Positions 16,436 through 24,677 of a stretch of 64,000 bases of DNA are shown piece after piece. Both the position numbers and the translations under genes were made by a program. Within the stretch, counting starts at the first letter, position 1; each line of letters starts with the position of its first letter. The notes beneath the pieces are model-generated. The model searched no databases and was not told the origin of the DNA. It worked only from the letters and a program-made list of their open reading frames with translations. Source of the DNA: Undibacterium sp. YM2 (GTDB lineage Bacteria; Pseudomonadota; Gammaproteobacteria; Burkholderiales; Burkholderiaceae_D); NCBI RefSeq assembly GCF_009937975.1, contig NZ_AP018441.1, forward strand, positions 3,906,001 through 3,970,000. The letters are read 5' to 3'.

Positions 16436-17221
16436 CTACTTCCAATCAGGTACGCGTTTTTCCAGGAAAGCCTGTACCCCTTCTTGCGCCGTCTCATCCA
16501 GCATATTGCAAGCCATGGTCTGCCCGGCCAGTTGATAGGCGGCTTCCACTCCCATTTCCAGCTGTTTATAGAATAACTGCTTGCCCATGCTGATCGCCAG
16601 CGCGGGCTTGGAAATGATGCTGGCCGTGAGCTCTGCCACACAGGCATCGAGCTCATCAGTACTGACGACACGATTGATGAGGCCGCGCTGCAAGGCAGTT
16701 TGCGCATCGATAAAATCGCCGGTCAGCAGCATTTCCATCGCCTGCTTGCGTGAGACATTGCGTGACAAGGCGACTGCAGGTGTAGAACAGAACAGGCCGA
16801 CATTCACGCCAGATACGGCAAAGCTGGCATTGTCACTGGCAACAGCCAGATCACACATGCCCACCAGTTGGCAGCCGGCTGCTGTCGCCAAGCCCTGCAC
16901 GCGGGCGATGACGGGTTGGGGCAATTTCTGAATTGCCAGCATGAGCTTGCTGCATTGCTGGAACAAGCTCTTGTAATAATCTTCAGATGGATGGGCCTGC
17001 ATTTGCTTCAGGTCATGGCCAGCACAAAATGCCTTGCCAGCAGCAGCCAGCACTACTACCCGCACACTTTCATCAATTGCGATGGCCTTGAACTCAGCCT
17101 GCAGGGCTGCCAGCATTTCTTCTGACAGGGGGTTGAAACGTTCACCACGGTTCAGTGTCAGGGTGCTGACACCCGCAGCGTCACTACGCAGTACAAAGGG
17201 ATTGTCTGCGGCAACATTCAT
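16436..17221 (-). CDS. ECHDC3-like enoyl-CoA hydratase/isomerase family protein
   Basis: The 261-residue crotonase-fold protein has the oxyanion-hole motif KAFCAGHDLKQM and the segment GLATAAGCQLVGMCDLAVAS, then VSGVNVGLFCSTPAVAL. In classical enoyl-CoA hydratase two glutamates act at GGGxE and PExNLG. Here these positions are Q and G, as in the ECHDC3 subgroup, so simple hydratase activity is doubtful. Its start overlaps the ylqF stop by four bases, so the two are probably cotranscribed. Some pipelines would simply call it enoyl-CoA hydratase. Confidence 0.88.
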   Translation of the reverse strand: MNVAADNPFVLRSDAAGVSTLTLNRGERFNPLSEEMLAALQAEFKAIAIDESVRVVVLAAAGKAFCAGHDLKQMQAHPSEDYYKSLFQQCSKLMLAIQKLPQPVIARVQGLATAAGCQLVGMCDLAVASDNASFAVSGVNVGLFCSTPAVALSRNVSRKQAMEMLLTGDFIDAQTALQRGLINRVVSTDELDACVAELTASIISKPALAISMGKQLFYKQLEMGVEAAYQLAGQTMACNMLDETAQEGVQAFLEKRVPDWK

Positions 17222-18149
17222 TCTGCATCTTCCTGTTCTGGCTCCATGCCAGTCTGCACACTCTTGCCCTGACCCAGCAAGACTGGTGGCACATAGGTTG
17301 CCAGCAAATGCTCGCGGCTGGCCGGGGTTTCCAGGCTCACGCGGCCCAGGGCGCCGCTGCGGTAATCAAGCAACAGGGTATGTGATGCTTTTTCATAATC
17401 CCAGTCACCGCCTTTGAGCTTGTAGCCGCGTTTTTTTGCCACGCCTTCTATGACGGAGACAGCATCGATACCTTCGACCGGAAAGCCATAACGCGCAGTG
17501 ATAAATTTTGGATAATGAATCAGCAATTGCTCAGCCAGGAAAGTCGCGATTTCTTCCTCAATCAGCGCATTCACGCCGACGGCATGGCTGGCTGCCAGCA
17601 TCAGACCGTCAGTAGGATGTTCTATCTTGGGCCACAGCATGCCGGGGTGTCGGTCAAAATCATGTTCTTACCCAGGTACAAACGCTGCTGGGTCTTGGTC
17701 ACGGCGGGCTCGTCACCGACATTGGCAACACGTTTCTTGAGCAAGGCATTCATCAAGGTCGATTTACCGACATTGGGTATGCCCATGATCATCATGCGCA
17801 GCGGTTTGGTCGGCACGCCACGATGCGGGGCCAGTTTCAAAGCCAGGCCAGGCACTTTGGCGACATCAGACGGTTTTTTACAACTCAGGGCGACGGCGAA
17901 CACGCCCTTCTGGGCATTGTAGAAATCCAGCCAGGCCTTGGTGGCATTCGGGTCAGCCAGGTCGGCCTTGTTCAATATCTTCAGACAAGGACGCTGGCGG
18001 AAGGTACGCAGCGACTCCACCATGGGATTGCAAGAGGCTTGTGGAATGCGGGCATCCTGCACTTCTATTACCAGGTCGGTGTTTTCCATGGTTTCCGCCG
18101 CCTTCTTGCGGGCGGCGTTCATGTGGCCGGGGAACCATTGTATGGACAT
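17218..18149 (-). pseudogene. ylqF: YlqF/RbgA ribosome-assembly GTPase, interrupted by a one-base frameshift
   Basis: The first 170 or so codons (start MSIQWFPGHMNAARKKA, ribosome site AAGAAG) give the circularly permuted GTPase order of this family: G4 LNKADLAD, then G1 GIPNVGKSTLMN, then G3 at LTDTP. There the frame fails. The correct continuation GMLWPKIEHPTDGLMLAAS is in another frame and runs to a proper C-terminus. Adding one base to the four-G run at 17644-17647 (four C in the gene) restores LTDTPGMLWPK and a protein of about 310 residues. YlqF/RbgA helps assemble the 50S subunit. A sequencing or assembly error seems more likely than loss. Confidence 0.85.
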
Positions 18150-18559
18150 GCTTATTCTTCTTTTTGGCAAAAACAAAGCGACATTGTACGGAAGTCTGCC
18201 ACGCTTGCGCCGGATTTTGCGGGCGATCCCGGGAAAGCACTGCATTTATCCGGTGCAGATTTTGACTATGGATGTACAAAAAGACATTAATGTTTAATAT
18301 TTTTGCCAGAATTGTAAATTTAGTTGATTAATTTGTATGTAGATGCTATTTTTCTAATCCATGATTTGTTGTGTTTTTATTAGCACCTGAAACATTTCCC
18401 CACAGGAAATTCAAGCAAGTTTTTCACCCTTGAAAAAGGGTGAAGGGGAAACTCGTGCGAACAAGCAACAAGGCAGGTATAAGGACGGACAGAGGCAAGC
18501 GGCACAGCAGTAGGAATTTTATTGTTTTTTGAGCTTACATAACCATAGGCAGATGAGCG
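18150..18559. promoter_or_regulatory. intergenic region ahead of the ten-gene locus
   Basis: This 410-base gap separates ylqF (leftward) from the EEP-fold gene (rightward). The part around 18290-18390 is AT-rich. A perfect 9-bp stem with a GAAA tetraloop lies at 18423-18444. The promoter of the 16-kb locus must be here, but I cannot fix its position. No gene is seen. Confidence 0.5.
18423..18444. other. perfect hairpin with GAAA tetraloop in the leader of the ten-gene locus
   Basis: TTCACCCTT and AAGGGTGAA form a 9-bp stem closed by GAAA, about 115 bases before the first start codon of the locus. GNRA loops make stable RNA hairpins. It could be a leader structure or protein-binding site. No U-tract follows, so termination is unlikely. 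Confidence 0.5.
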
Positions 18560-19561
18560 ATGAAGGTAATTTCCTGGAATCTGAAAAATGTCAGTCTCAA
18601 CAAGCTGACAAAAGCGAACGCTTTCCAGCCTCTTTTTCAGTCTTATGGCATGGGAAACACCGTTCTTGATTTTGTCACCAATGTTGTCATGGGGGCAGAA
18701 CAATGGGAAGGCGTCGTTTCTGCCTTTCCAGTTGACCTGTTTGTCGTCATCGAATTGAAAACCGGCGGATCTGCCAAGGGCGGCGCTGTATCAGGCAACT
18801 GCCTGCCTACCCTGGTTGCGCTGCGCGACGCGATGAATGCAGCAGTCACTGCCATGAATCATGACCCGCAAGAATACACTTATGCGTATGTCACGCCATT
18901 GATCACAGGTCAACATGAAACTGTTGGTTTTATCTACAACACGCGTGTCCTGACTCCAACAGGTATTGCTGTAGAAAGGGACTCCGTCAGCAATACTTAC
19001 CTGCCAGGCAGAACCCCGCTGGTCGCCACCTTCAGCCTGGTATCAAATCCGCTGACAACCATGCGCTTTTCCGGCATTCATGATCCGCCACCCAGTGGCG
19101 GTGCGGCAGTCAGGATGCGTCCTCCGATTGATTTTTGCAGACGGCTGATCAATACGCCGTCCGCAGCGGTACAGAATACCTTTTTCCTAGGGGATTTCAA
19201 TTGCCAGCCAAGCGACAGCTATGTGAACGGGAATGGCGTTACCGTCAGGCCATTTAGTAATCTGCCCAATTTTGGTACCGACCTGCCCAACAATTCACTC
19301 TCCAGCGTCAGGCGGCGCCTTGATACAACACAGGCGGGGCAAGCCGCCTATCTGAATGCGGCTTACGACAACAATATTTTCTGGCCGATACCGCAGCTTG
19401 TTGTAGGCGATGAGGAAGTCGCCGACCTGATAGGTGAAGCCAAGGACAATACCTTTGACCCGCCGAATGACTTGTATCCAGCTAGAGGGCGTGCAGTGTT
19501 GAATGCATTTAACGCGGTATCGGATCACTTGCCAGTCATCATCGAATTCAACGTCATATAA
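18560..19561 (+). CDS. endonuclease/exonuclease/phosphatase (DNase I-like) fold protein
   Basis: All hallmark residues of the fold are present in order: N7 in ISWNLKN, E65 in VVIEL, H174 in SGIHDPP, GDFN at 211-214 and SDHLP at 321-325. The 333-residue protein should therefore be an active metal-dependent phosphodiesterase, with DNA, RNA, phosphoinositide or other phosphoesters as possible substrates. There is no signal peptide. It is the first gene of a ten-gene plus-strand set, with a 26-base gap to the next gene. The context with collar-type proteins suggests an effector or maturation enzyme, which is inference. Confidence 0.85.
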   Translation: MKVISWNLKNVSLNKLTKANAFQPLFQSYGMGNTVLDFVTNVVMGAEQWEGVVSAFPVDLFVVIELKTGGSAKGGAVSGNCLPTLVALRDAMNAAVTAMNHDPQEYTYAYVTPLITGQHETVGFIYNTRVLTPTGIAVERDSVSNTYLPGRTPLVATFSLVSNPLTTMRFSGIHDPPPSGGAAVRMRPPIDFCRRLINTPSAAVQNTFFLGDFNCQPSDSYVNGNGVTVRPFSNLPNFGTDLPNNSLSSVRRRLDTTQAGQAAYLNAAYDNNIFWPIPQLVVGDEEVADLIGEAKDNTFDPPNDLYPARGRAVLNAFNAVSDHLPVIIEFNVI

Positions 19562-19587
19562 ATTAAATATTAGCAGGGGCATACTTC

Positions 19588-20781
19588 ATGGCTTACTGGA
19601 AATTTACCGATGTCTATGGCAGCACTTACCCGGCACTGAGTAATTCCATACTCAGTGTGCTGGTATTTGACGTACCGTCAGGCTCACCGATCAGCGGAAC
19701 GAATTTCAGTGCCAACCTGGATTTGCAGGCGACTGGCAAGGCCATGACTGTGCTGTCAAAAATGCTTGGCATGACGACGGTGCCGATGACGGGCACAGTC
19801 ACGACCACCAACAATGTGCTCAGTATTGAGCTGACGTCGAGCAATAATGCAGCGATACTAAGCGCACTGGCAGCCTGCATTCCCGTCATCGGTGGTCAGC
19901 TCATGCAGGCGGCCAGCCTGACCATCAAGAACACTACGCCACAATCCGCCACCGTCGATGATGACCCGACCACGGACCAGTTCAATCTGAATACCACCGT
20001 CAAGATAGGCAGTGGCAGCGGGAATGTGACCACACAGATACCGATGAGTAATGGCCTGTTCACCATGAGCGCCACGTTCGACAACTTTGGCATCGGTTTG
20101 AGCGACCTGAATTTCCTGGTGCCGGGCGCGCAGTTTTCCAGCATGTTTCCAACCACGCTGCCAACGAATTACTACAACCCGGCCAGCACAACCTTGAACC
20201 TCCTGTCTCTGGAATTGTCGCTGTATGTGAAGACGTCACCATCCCTGAGTATCAGTGTCAATAATGTCTCGACCTCGATAGGCATAGTCAATATACCGCT
20301 GTATCCGAATGCGCTATTCCTGAACCCGCTGGCGATCTGGATCAGTGTCAGCAATCCACTCAGCAACCCGACACCGACCTGGGGGCTCAACGGCACCATT
20401 GCGCTTTATCCTTACGATAAGCAGACCAGCCCGCCCAGTGTGCCGCCGGATTTTAGCTATGATCTGGCGATGCAGATGCCGACCAGATCCGACCCCACTT
20501 TTTCTGTGACTGGCACCCTTGACAATCCACAAAACCTGCCAGTGTCGCAAATACTTTGTGACCTCATGAGTGACGGCAGCTTCAACACCGGCATATCGAA
20601 TCAACTGACTTTGGAAACATTTGACTTTGCCACCGTGGCCGATACTTCCACAGGAACGATCAGTGAATTTTCTGTCGAAATTGCCATGAATGCCACTGCT
20701 AACGGCGGCTCTTACCTTGGACTGCTCAGCGACAGTTTTGGCGTCAAGGATTTCAGTATCGCTGTTGCTTATGTCAAGTGA
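19588..20781 (+). CDS. unknown beta-rich protein of the ten-gene locus
   Basis: The 397-residue protein is rich in Ser, Thr and Asn and low in charge, with regular strand-turn patterns and no signal peptide. I recognise no named family. Its C-terminal part (FSVTGTLDNPQNLPVSQIL, later LTLETFDF and FSVEIAM) resembles the module at the N-terminus of the large DUF6603-like protein two genes on. The next gene begins within or just after its end, so translation is probably coupled. It is likely a structural component. Confidence 0.75.
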   Translation: MAYWKFTDVYGSTYPALSNSILSVLVFDVPSGSPISGTNFSANLDLQATGKAMTVLSKMLGMTTVPMTGTVTTTNNVLSIELTSSNNAAILSALAACIPVIGGQLMQAASLTIKNTTPQSATVDDDPTTDQFNLNTTVKIGSGSGNVTTQIPMSNGLFTMSATFDNFGIGLSDLNFLVPGAQFSSMFPTTLPTNYYNPASTTLNLLSLELSLYVKTSPSLSISVNNVSTSIGIVNIPLYPNALFLNPLAIWISVSNPLSNPTPTWGLNGTIALYPYDKQTSPPSVPPDFSYDLAMQMPTRSDPTFSVTGTLDNPQNLPVSQILCDLMSDGSFNTGISNQLTLETFDFATVADTSTGTISEFSVEIAMNATANGGSYLGLLSDSFGVKDFSIAVAYVK

Positions 20782-20788
20782 GTTGCCA

Positions 20789-21313
20789 ATGAATATAGAA
20801 CAATCCCCTGTTGAAAACGATGGCGGCAGCCCTAAGAGTGGGACTACCATCAATTTCAAAACTACCCTGGTTATAGGAGAACAGGATGTGCCGCTGGCCT
20901 CAGAAATTGTGCTGGGCCAGAGCGATTCACAGGAAGGTGCCAGCAACGGCTTTTTATTCAAACTCGACCGCGAACCCTTTGACCCACCCGTCACGATCTA
21001 TCTTGGTGATGTGATCAACTTCATCAATACCAAACTCGGCGGCGGTGATGTTTCCAGCAATCCTGGCATGGCCCTGATCAGCCAGGCTTTTCCTGGCATG
21101 AACCCGGCCAATTTCAATGCCAGCAACCAGACGCTGGTCAACATCTATGAATTCAGCCTCAATTCGACGACCAAGGAATTCCTGTTTTCTTTCAATCTTG
21201 ATGTAGAAGGCTCCAATCCTGACGTCGGTCTGATAGCCCTGCCGCCTGTCTTGTCGAGCTGGCTCAAGATAGAGAGTCTGGCGATTTCTTTTTCTGCCTC
21301 CAGTCAATCCTGA
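20789..21313 (+). CDS. unknown small protein of the ten-gene locus
   Basis: The 174-residue protein starts at MNIEQSPVENDGG; an in-frame ATG at 20771 overlapping the previous gene is an alternative. It has one apparent module (FDPPVTIYLGDVINFINTKL, then YEFSLNSTTKEFLFSFNLDV) similar in pattern to parts of the genes on both sides. No signal peptide and no catalytic motif are visible. It is followed after 22 bases by the 1084-residue gene. Confidence 0.7.
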   Translation: MNIEQSPVENDGGSPKSGTTINFKTTLVIGEQDVPLASEIVLGQSDSQEGASNGFLFKLDREPFDPPVTIYLGDVINFINTKLGGGDVSSNPGMALISQAFPGMNPANFNASNQTLVNIYEFSLNSTTKEFLFSFNLDVEGSNPDVGLIALPPVLSSWLKIESLAISFSASSQS

Positions 21314-21335
21314 ACAATCCAAACTCTGCGCCGCC

Positions 21336-24300
21336 ATGTCCAATACTGCCATAGACCTCACCCTCGGCCTGAACCTGCAAATCGGGTCTGTTCCTGTTTC
21401 CCTGAGCGCGGAAGTGGAAAGCAAATCGAGCGGATCTGTTTACACCTTCAGTGGTTCGGTGCAGGATGCCACGATTGATATAGGCAAGTTCATGAGCTAT
21501 ATCGGTCAGCAGTTTGGCGTTGATGTGCAATTCCCACCAGAACTGAACCTGGAAGCGATCATCGACTATGTCGCTGGGCAAATTACCTATACCAAGCCTG
21601 TCACTGGTGCAACGACCACAGAAATGGGGATAGCGGCCAAGTTTGAACTGATCTACCAGAATGGCGACAGCACCGAGAAATTTGGCTTCAGCTTTTATGC
21701 CGACACTATCCTGACCAGCGGTTCCACTACCAGCAACTATGTGGTCGGTGCTTCGATAGACAGCAACCTGGCATTCAAGGATTTGCCACTGGTTGGCAGC
21801 ATACCGGTGTTCAATGAATACACATTGCAACATCTGGGATTCAGCTATACCAATGCCGACCCGGCGCAAAATAATGGCAAGCCTGTCAGCTTCAATATCC
21901 CCCAGGTATCAAAAAGCAGTAATCCATTAAAGCCAGCAGGTTCACCGGCCTCGCGTGAAAGCAACACCTATGCGATAGATACGAAAGGTGACCAGACTAC
22001 ATTCAATCTGAATAAAAGAGGGTTTGCATTCACTGCAGGTCTTTTGCGGGAGGGTAGCAATACTGCTGTCAGCAATTTCTCCTTGCCCATGGCCTTGCCT
22101 GCTGCCCCGGTTTCTACTGCGCCAGCCACTTATTACCAGGGTAGTGGTAGCGGCAGCGTCAAAGCCAGCCCGCCAGCCAGCCCTATCAACTGGATCAATA
22201 TCAACAAGACTTTTGGCCCGGTTGACCTGCAAAAAATCGGCCTGAACTATAAAAGCGGTGAAGCGACGTTTGGCCTGTCCGCCGGATTTTCCATGGGTGG
22301 TTTTTCGCTGGACTTGCAAGGCCTGTCCATCACCTTCCCTCTGCCACTGCCCGGCATGCCAGCGGGTGACACTGTCAGCTTCGATCTTGATGGTCTGGCG
22401 ATGGATTTCCAGCGCGGCAATCTCAGGCTGGGTGGTGCTTTCCTGAAAGTCAAACAGAACGACATCACAAATTATTTTGGTGAAGTCGTCGTGCAGGTTG
22501 CCAGTTATGGCTTCAAGGCCATAGGGGGTTATGCCCCGGCGCAGAATAATAATCCGGCATCCTTCTTCATCTATGCGAACCTGCAGGTGCCTTTGGGTGG
22601 CCCTCCCTTCCTGTATGTATCCGGCCTGGCCTTTGGTTTTGGTGTCAACTATGCGTTGAACCTGCCGACCATCGCAACCCTGCCCGGCTACCTGCTGTTG
22701 CCAGGCAAGGCACCGGCACAACCATCGAATGCAGGTGCTGCCTTCAGCAGTGTGCTGACGCAACTGGCCAGTGGCACCAATCCCGTTGTGACCAACCAGC
22801 CTGGTCAGTACTGGGTGGCGGCTGGCATACAGTTCACGTCTTTCAATATGGTGTCGGCCTTTGCCCTGGTCACGGTATCGTTTGGCGTCAGCACCCAGAT
22901 AGGTTTGCTGGGTTCCTGCTCCATCACTTTGCCCAAGGGAGCCAGCAGCCCGCTTGCTTATATTGAGATTGATATCGTCGCCTCGTTCACTCCAGACAGT
23001 GGTGCACTGGCGGTCGCAGGTGTGATCACACCTGCTTCTTACCTGTATGGCGACTTCGTCAAGATCAGTGGTGGCTTTGCCTTCAATATCTGGTTCAGTG
23101 GTGCGCACAAGGGTGATTTCGTTGTCACGGTCGGCGGCTATAACAGCGCCTATTCCAAACCGGCCTGGTACCCTGCCGTGCCACGCATGCAAATGGGTTT
23201 TGCACTGGGGCCCTTCCAGGCTTCGGGCTCGTCTTACCTGGCCCTGACACCGGCGATGTTCATGGCGGGCATGCAATTTTCTGCAACCTTCTCGCTGGGC
23301 TCCATCAAGGCCTGGTTCAATTGCGGCATGGACTTTTTGATTGCCTGGGCTCCCTTTGTCTACCGGGCAGATGCCTATGTCAATGTCGGTTGCTCAGTTG
23401 ATCTTGGCCTGTTCACGATACGTGTCAGTGTGGGCGCGAATCTGCAGGTATGGGGCCCGTCATTTGGTGGCCGTGCCGAAGTTGATCTCGACATCGTCAG
23501 CTTCACCATCAGCTTCGGTTCTTCTGCACCCAACCCTGCTCCTGTCAGTTGGCAAAATGTGGCGGACAACTTCTTGCCTGGCAGCGGTACAACTTCATCG
23601 AACTCAGCCAAGTCGGTATCCGCCCGTAGCATGAATATGCTGAGCATGCAAAAGTCTGCCAGCATGGCAAAGACTGCCAAGCTCAGCACCGCCAGCGCAA
23701 ATGCCAGCACCGACACCAATGCCTCTGCATCTGTCGCCGTAGGTTTGTTGCAACAGGACATTGTCGATGCCGAAGGCCGCACCTGGGACTGGATCGTCGA
23801 TCCTAATCAGTTCCAGTTGATGACTGCATCAACCATACCGTCGAACGTAGCACGCTGGAGCACCGGCAGCAGTACGACAACGACGATACCAAATGTCTTG
23901 CCCATTGCCAGCACTACAGCCCTGCCACATCTGGTGGCAGCCAGTGAGTCTTACTCCAGCACACAGATATGGAATCCGACGATCAGCGTCAAACCCATGA
24001 AGCTGTCGGGCGTGCAGACCATACATACCATCACGCTGACCAAAGCAGATAATAATGGCAACTTCAATGACTACATCAATGAAGTGCAAATCCAGCCTGT
24101 ATTGGGTAACTCGAATACCGCATTGTGGGGTGACCCGAATGCCAGCAAGGATGCCAATGCCGCGGCCCTGCTGCAAAATACACTGATGGGTTTCAATATC
24201 ACAGCCCTGCCGCGCAACCCGCTGACAGTCAACAATGTGCCATTGATACAGCTGATTTTTACGGCAGGAAACCAGACTACTTTCAGCTATACCTCACAGC

Positions 24301-24590
24301 AGTCTGACCAGAATTACACGGTGACCTCGACCATCACCAGCCCGGCAGAAGAATTGCAGATCAATGTCACAGGAGCCAGCACGCAAGCGCTGACGAACCA
24401 GAATTATGTACTCAGCTCGCTGACGAATAACTGGGTCAGCAGCCAGCGCAATACCGTGCTGGATGACCTGACAGCCAATGGCTTTGGCACCTACACGCCC
24501 GCGCAACTGAACCTGACAGCCATGGCCACGACAGAAGCCCTGACTGACTGGCCACTGGTGGGTGTGCTGGGGGAAGCAATAGCGGCCTAG
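21336..24590 (+). CDS. large DUF6603-like protein
   Basis: The 1084-residue protein has an N-terminal module of about 100 residues (YTFSGSVQDATIDIGKFMSY and on). Its long central region matches what I recall of DUF6603: LDLQGLSITFPLPLPG, SFDLDGLAMDF, LGGAFLKV, FFIYANLQVPLGGPPFLYV, GLAFGFGVNYALNLP. Further Gly/aromatic strand repeats follow to about residue 730, then a Ser/Ala/Met-rich linker and a C-terminal domain of about 280 residues. It carries no signal peptide. Family assignment is from memory and should be treated as likely, not proven. The function of DUF6603 proteins is unknown to me. It is one of the two largest genes of the locus. Confidence 0.75.
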   Translation: MSNTAIDLTLGLNLQIGSVPVSLSAEVESKSSGSVYTFSGSVQDATIDIGKFMSYIGQQFGVDVQFPPELNLEAIIDYVAGQITYTKPVTGATTTEMGIAAKFELIYQNGDSTEKFGFSFYADTILTSGSTTSNYVVGASIDSNLAFKDLPLVGSIPVFNEYTLQHLGFSYTNADPAQNNGKPVSFNIPQVSKSSNPLKPAGSPASRESNTYAIDTKGDQTTFNLNKRGFAFTAGLLREGSNTAVSNFSLPMALPAAPVSTAPATYYQGSGSGSVKASPPASPINWININKTFGPVDLQKIGLNYKSGEATFGLSAGFSMGGFSLDLQGLSITFPLPLPGMPAGDTVSFDLDGLAMDFQRGNLRLGGAFLKVKQNDITNYFGEVVVQVASYGFKAIGGYAPAQNNNPASFFIYANLQVPLGGPPFLYVSGLAFGFGVNYALNLPTIATLPGYLLLPGKAPAQPSNAGAAFSSVLTQLASGTNPVVTNQPGQYWVAAGIQFTSFNMVSAFALVTVSFGVSTQIGLLGSCSITLPKGASSPLAYIEIDIVASFTPDSGALAVAGVITPASYLYGDFVKISGGFAFNIWFSGAHKGDFVVTVGGYNSAYSKPAWYPAVPRMQMGFALGPFQASGSSYLALTPAMFMAGMQFSATFSLGSIKAWFNCGMDFLIAWAPFVYRADAYVNVGCSVDLGLFTIRVSVGANLQVWGPSFGGRAEVDLDIVSFTISFGSSAPNPAPVSWQNVADNFLPGSGTTSSNSAKSVSARSMNMLSMQKSASMAKTAKLSTASANASTDTNASASVAVGLLQQDIVDAEGRTWDWIVDPNQFQLMTASTIPSNVARWSTGSSTTTTIPNVLPIASTTALPHLVAASESYSSTQIWNPTISVKPMKLSGVQTIHTITLTKADNNGNFNDYINEVQIQPVLGNSNTALWGDPNASKDANAAALLQNTLMGFNITALPRNPLTVNNVPLIQLIFTAGNQTTFSYTSQQSDQNYTVTSTITSPAEELQINVTGASTQALTNQNYVLSSLTNNWVSSQRNTVLDDLTANGFGTYTPAQLNLTAMATTEALTDWPLVGVLGEAIAA

Positions 24591-24677
24591 CAATCGCAGC
24601 CTGGCAATTGCAGCTTGTACGGAAAAGCGCAACAAATAATGCATAGATGAATATTTTTTCTGAAGGTGTGGATCAAC

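Noticed and set aside
21942..23276. 444-codon minus-strand frame opposite the DUF6603-like gene
   Set aside because: It is an antisense shadow without start context. The plus-strand gene fits the operon and carries conserved-looking motifs.
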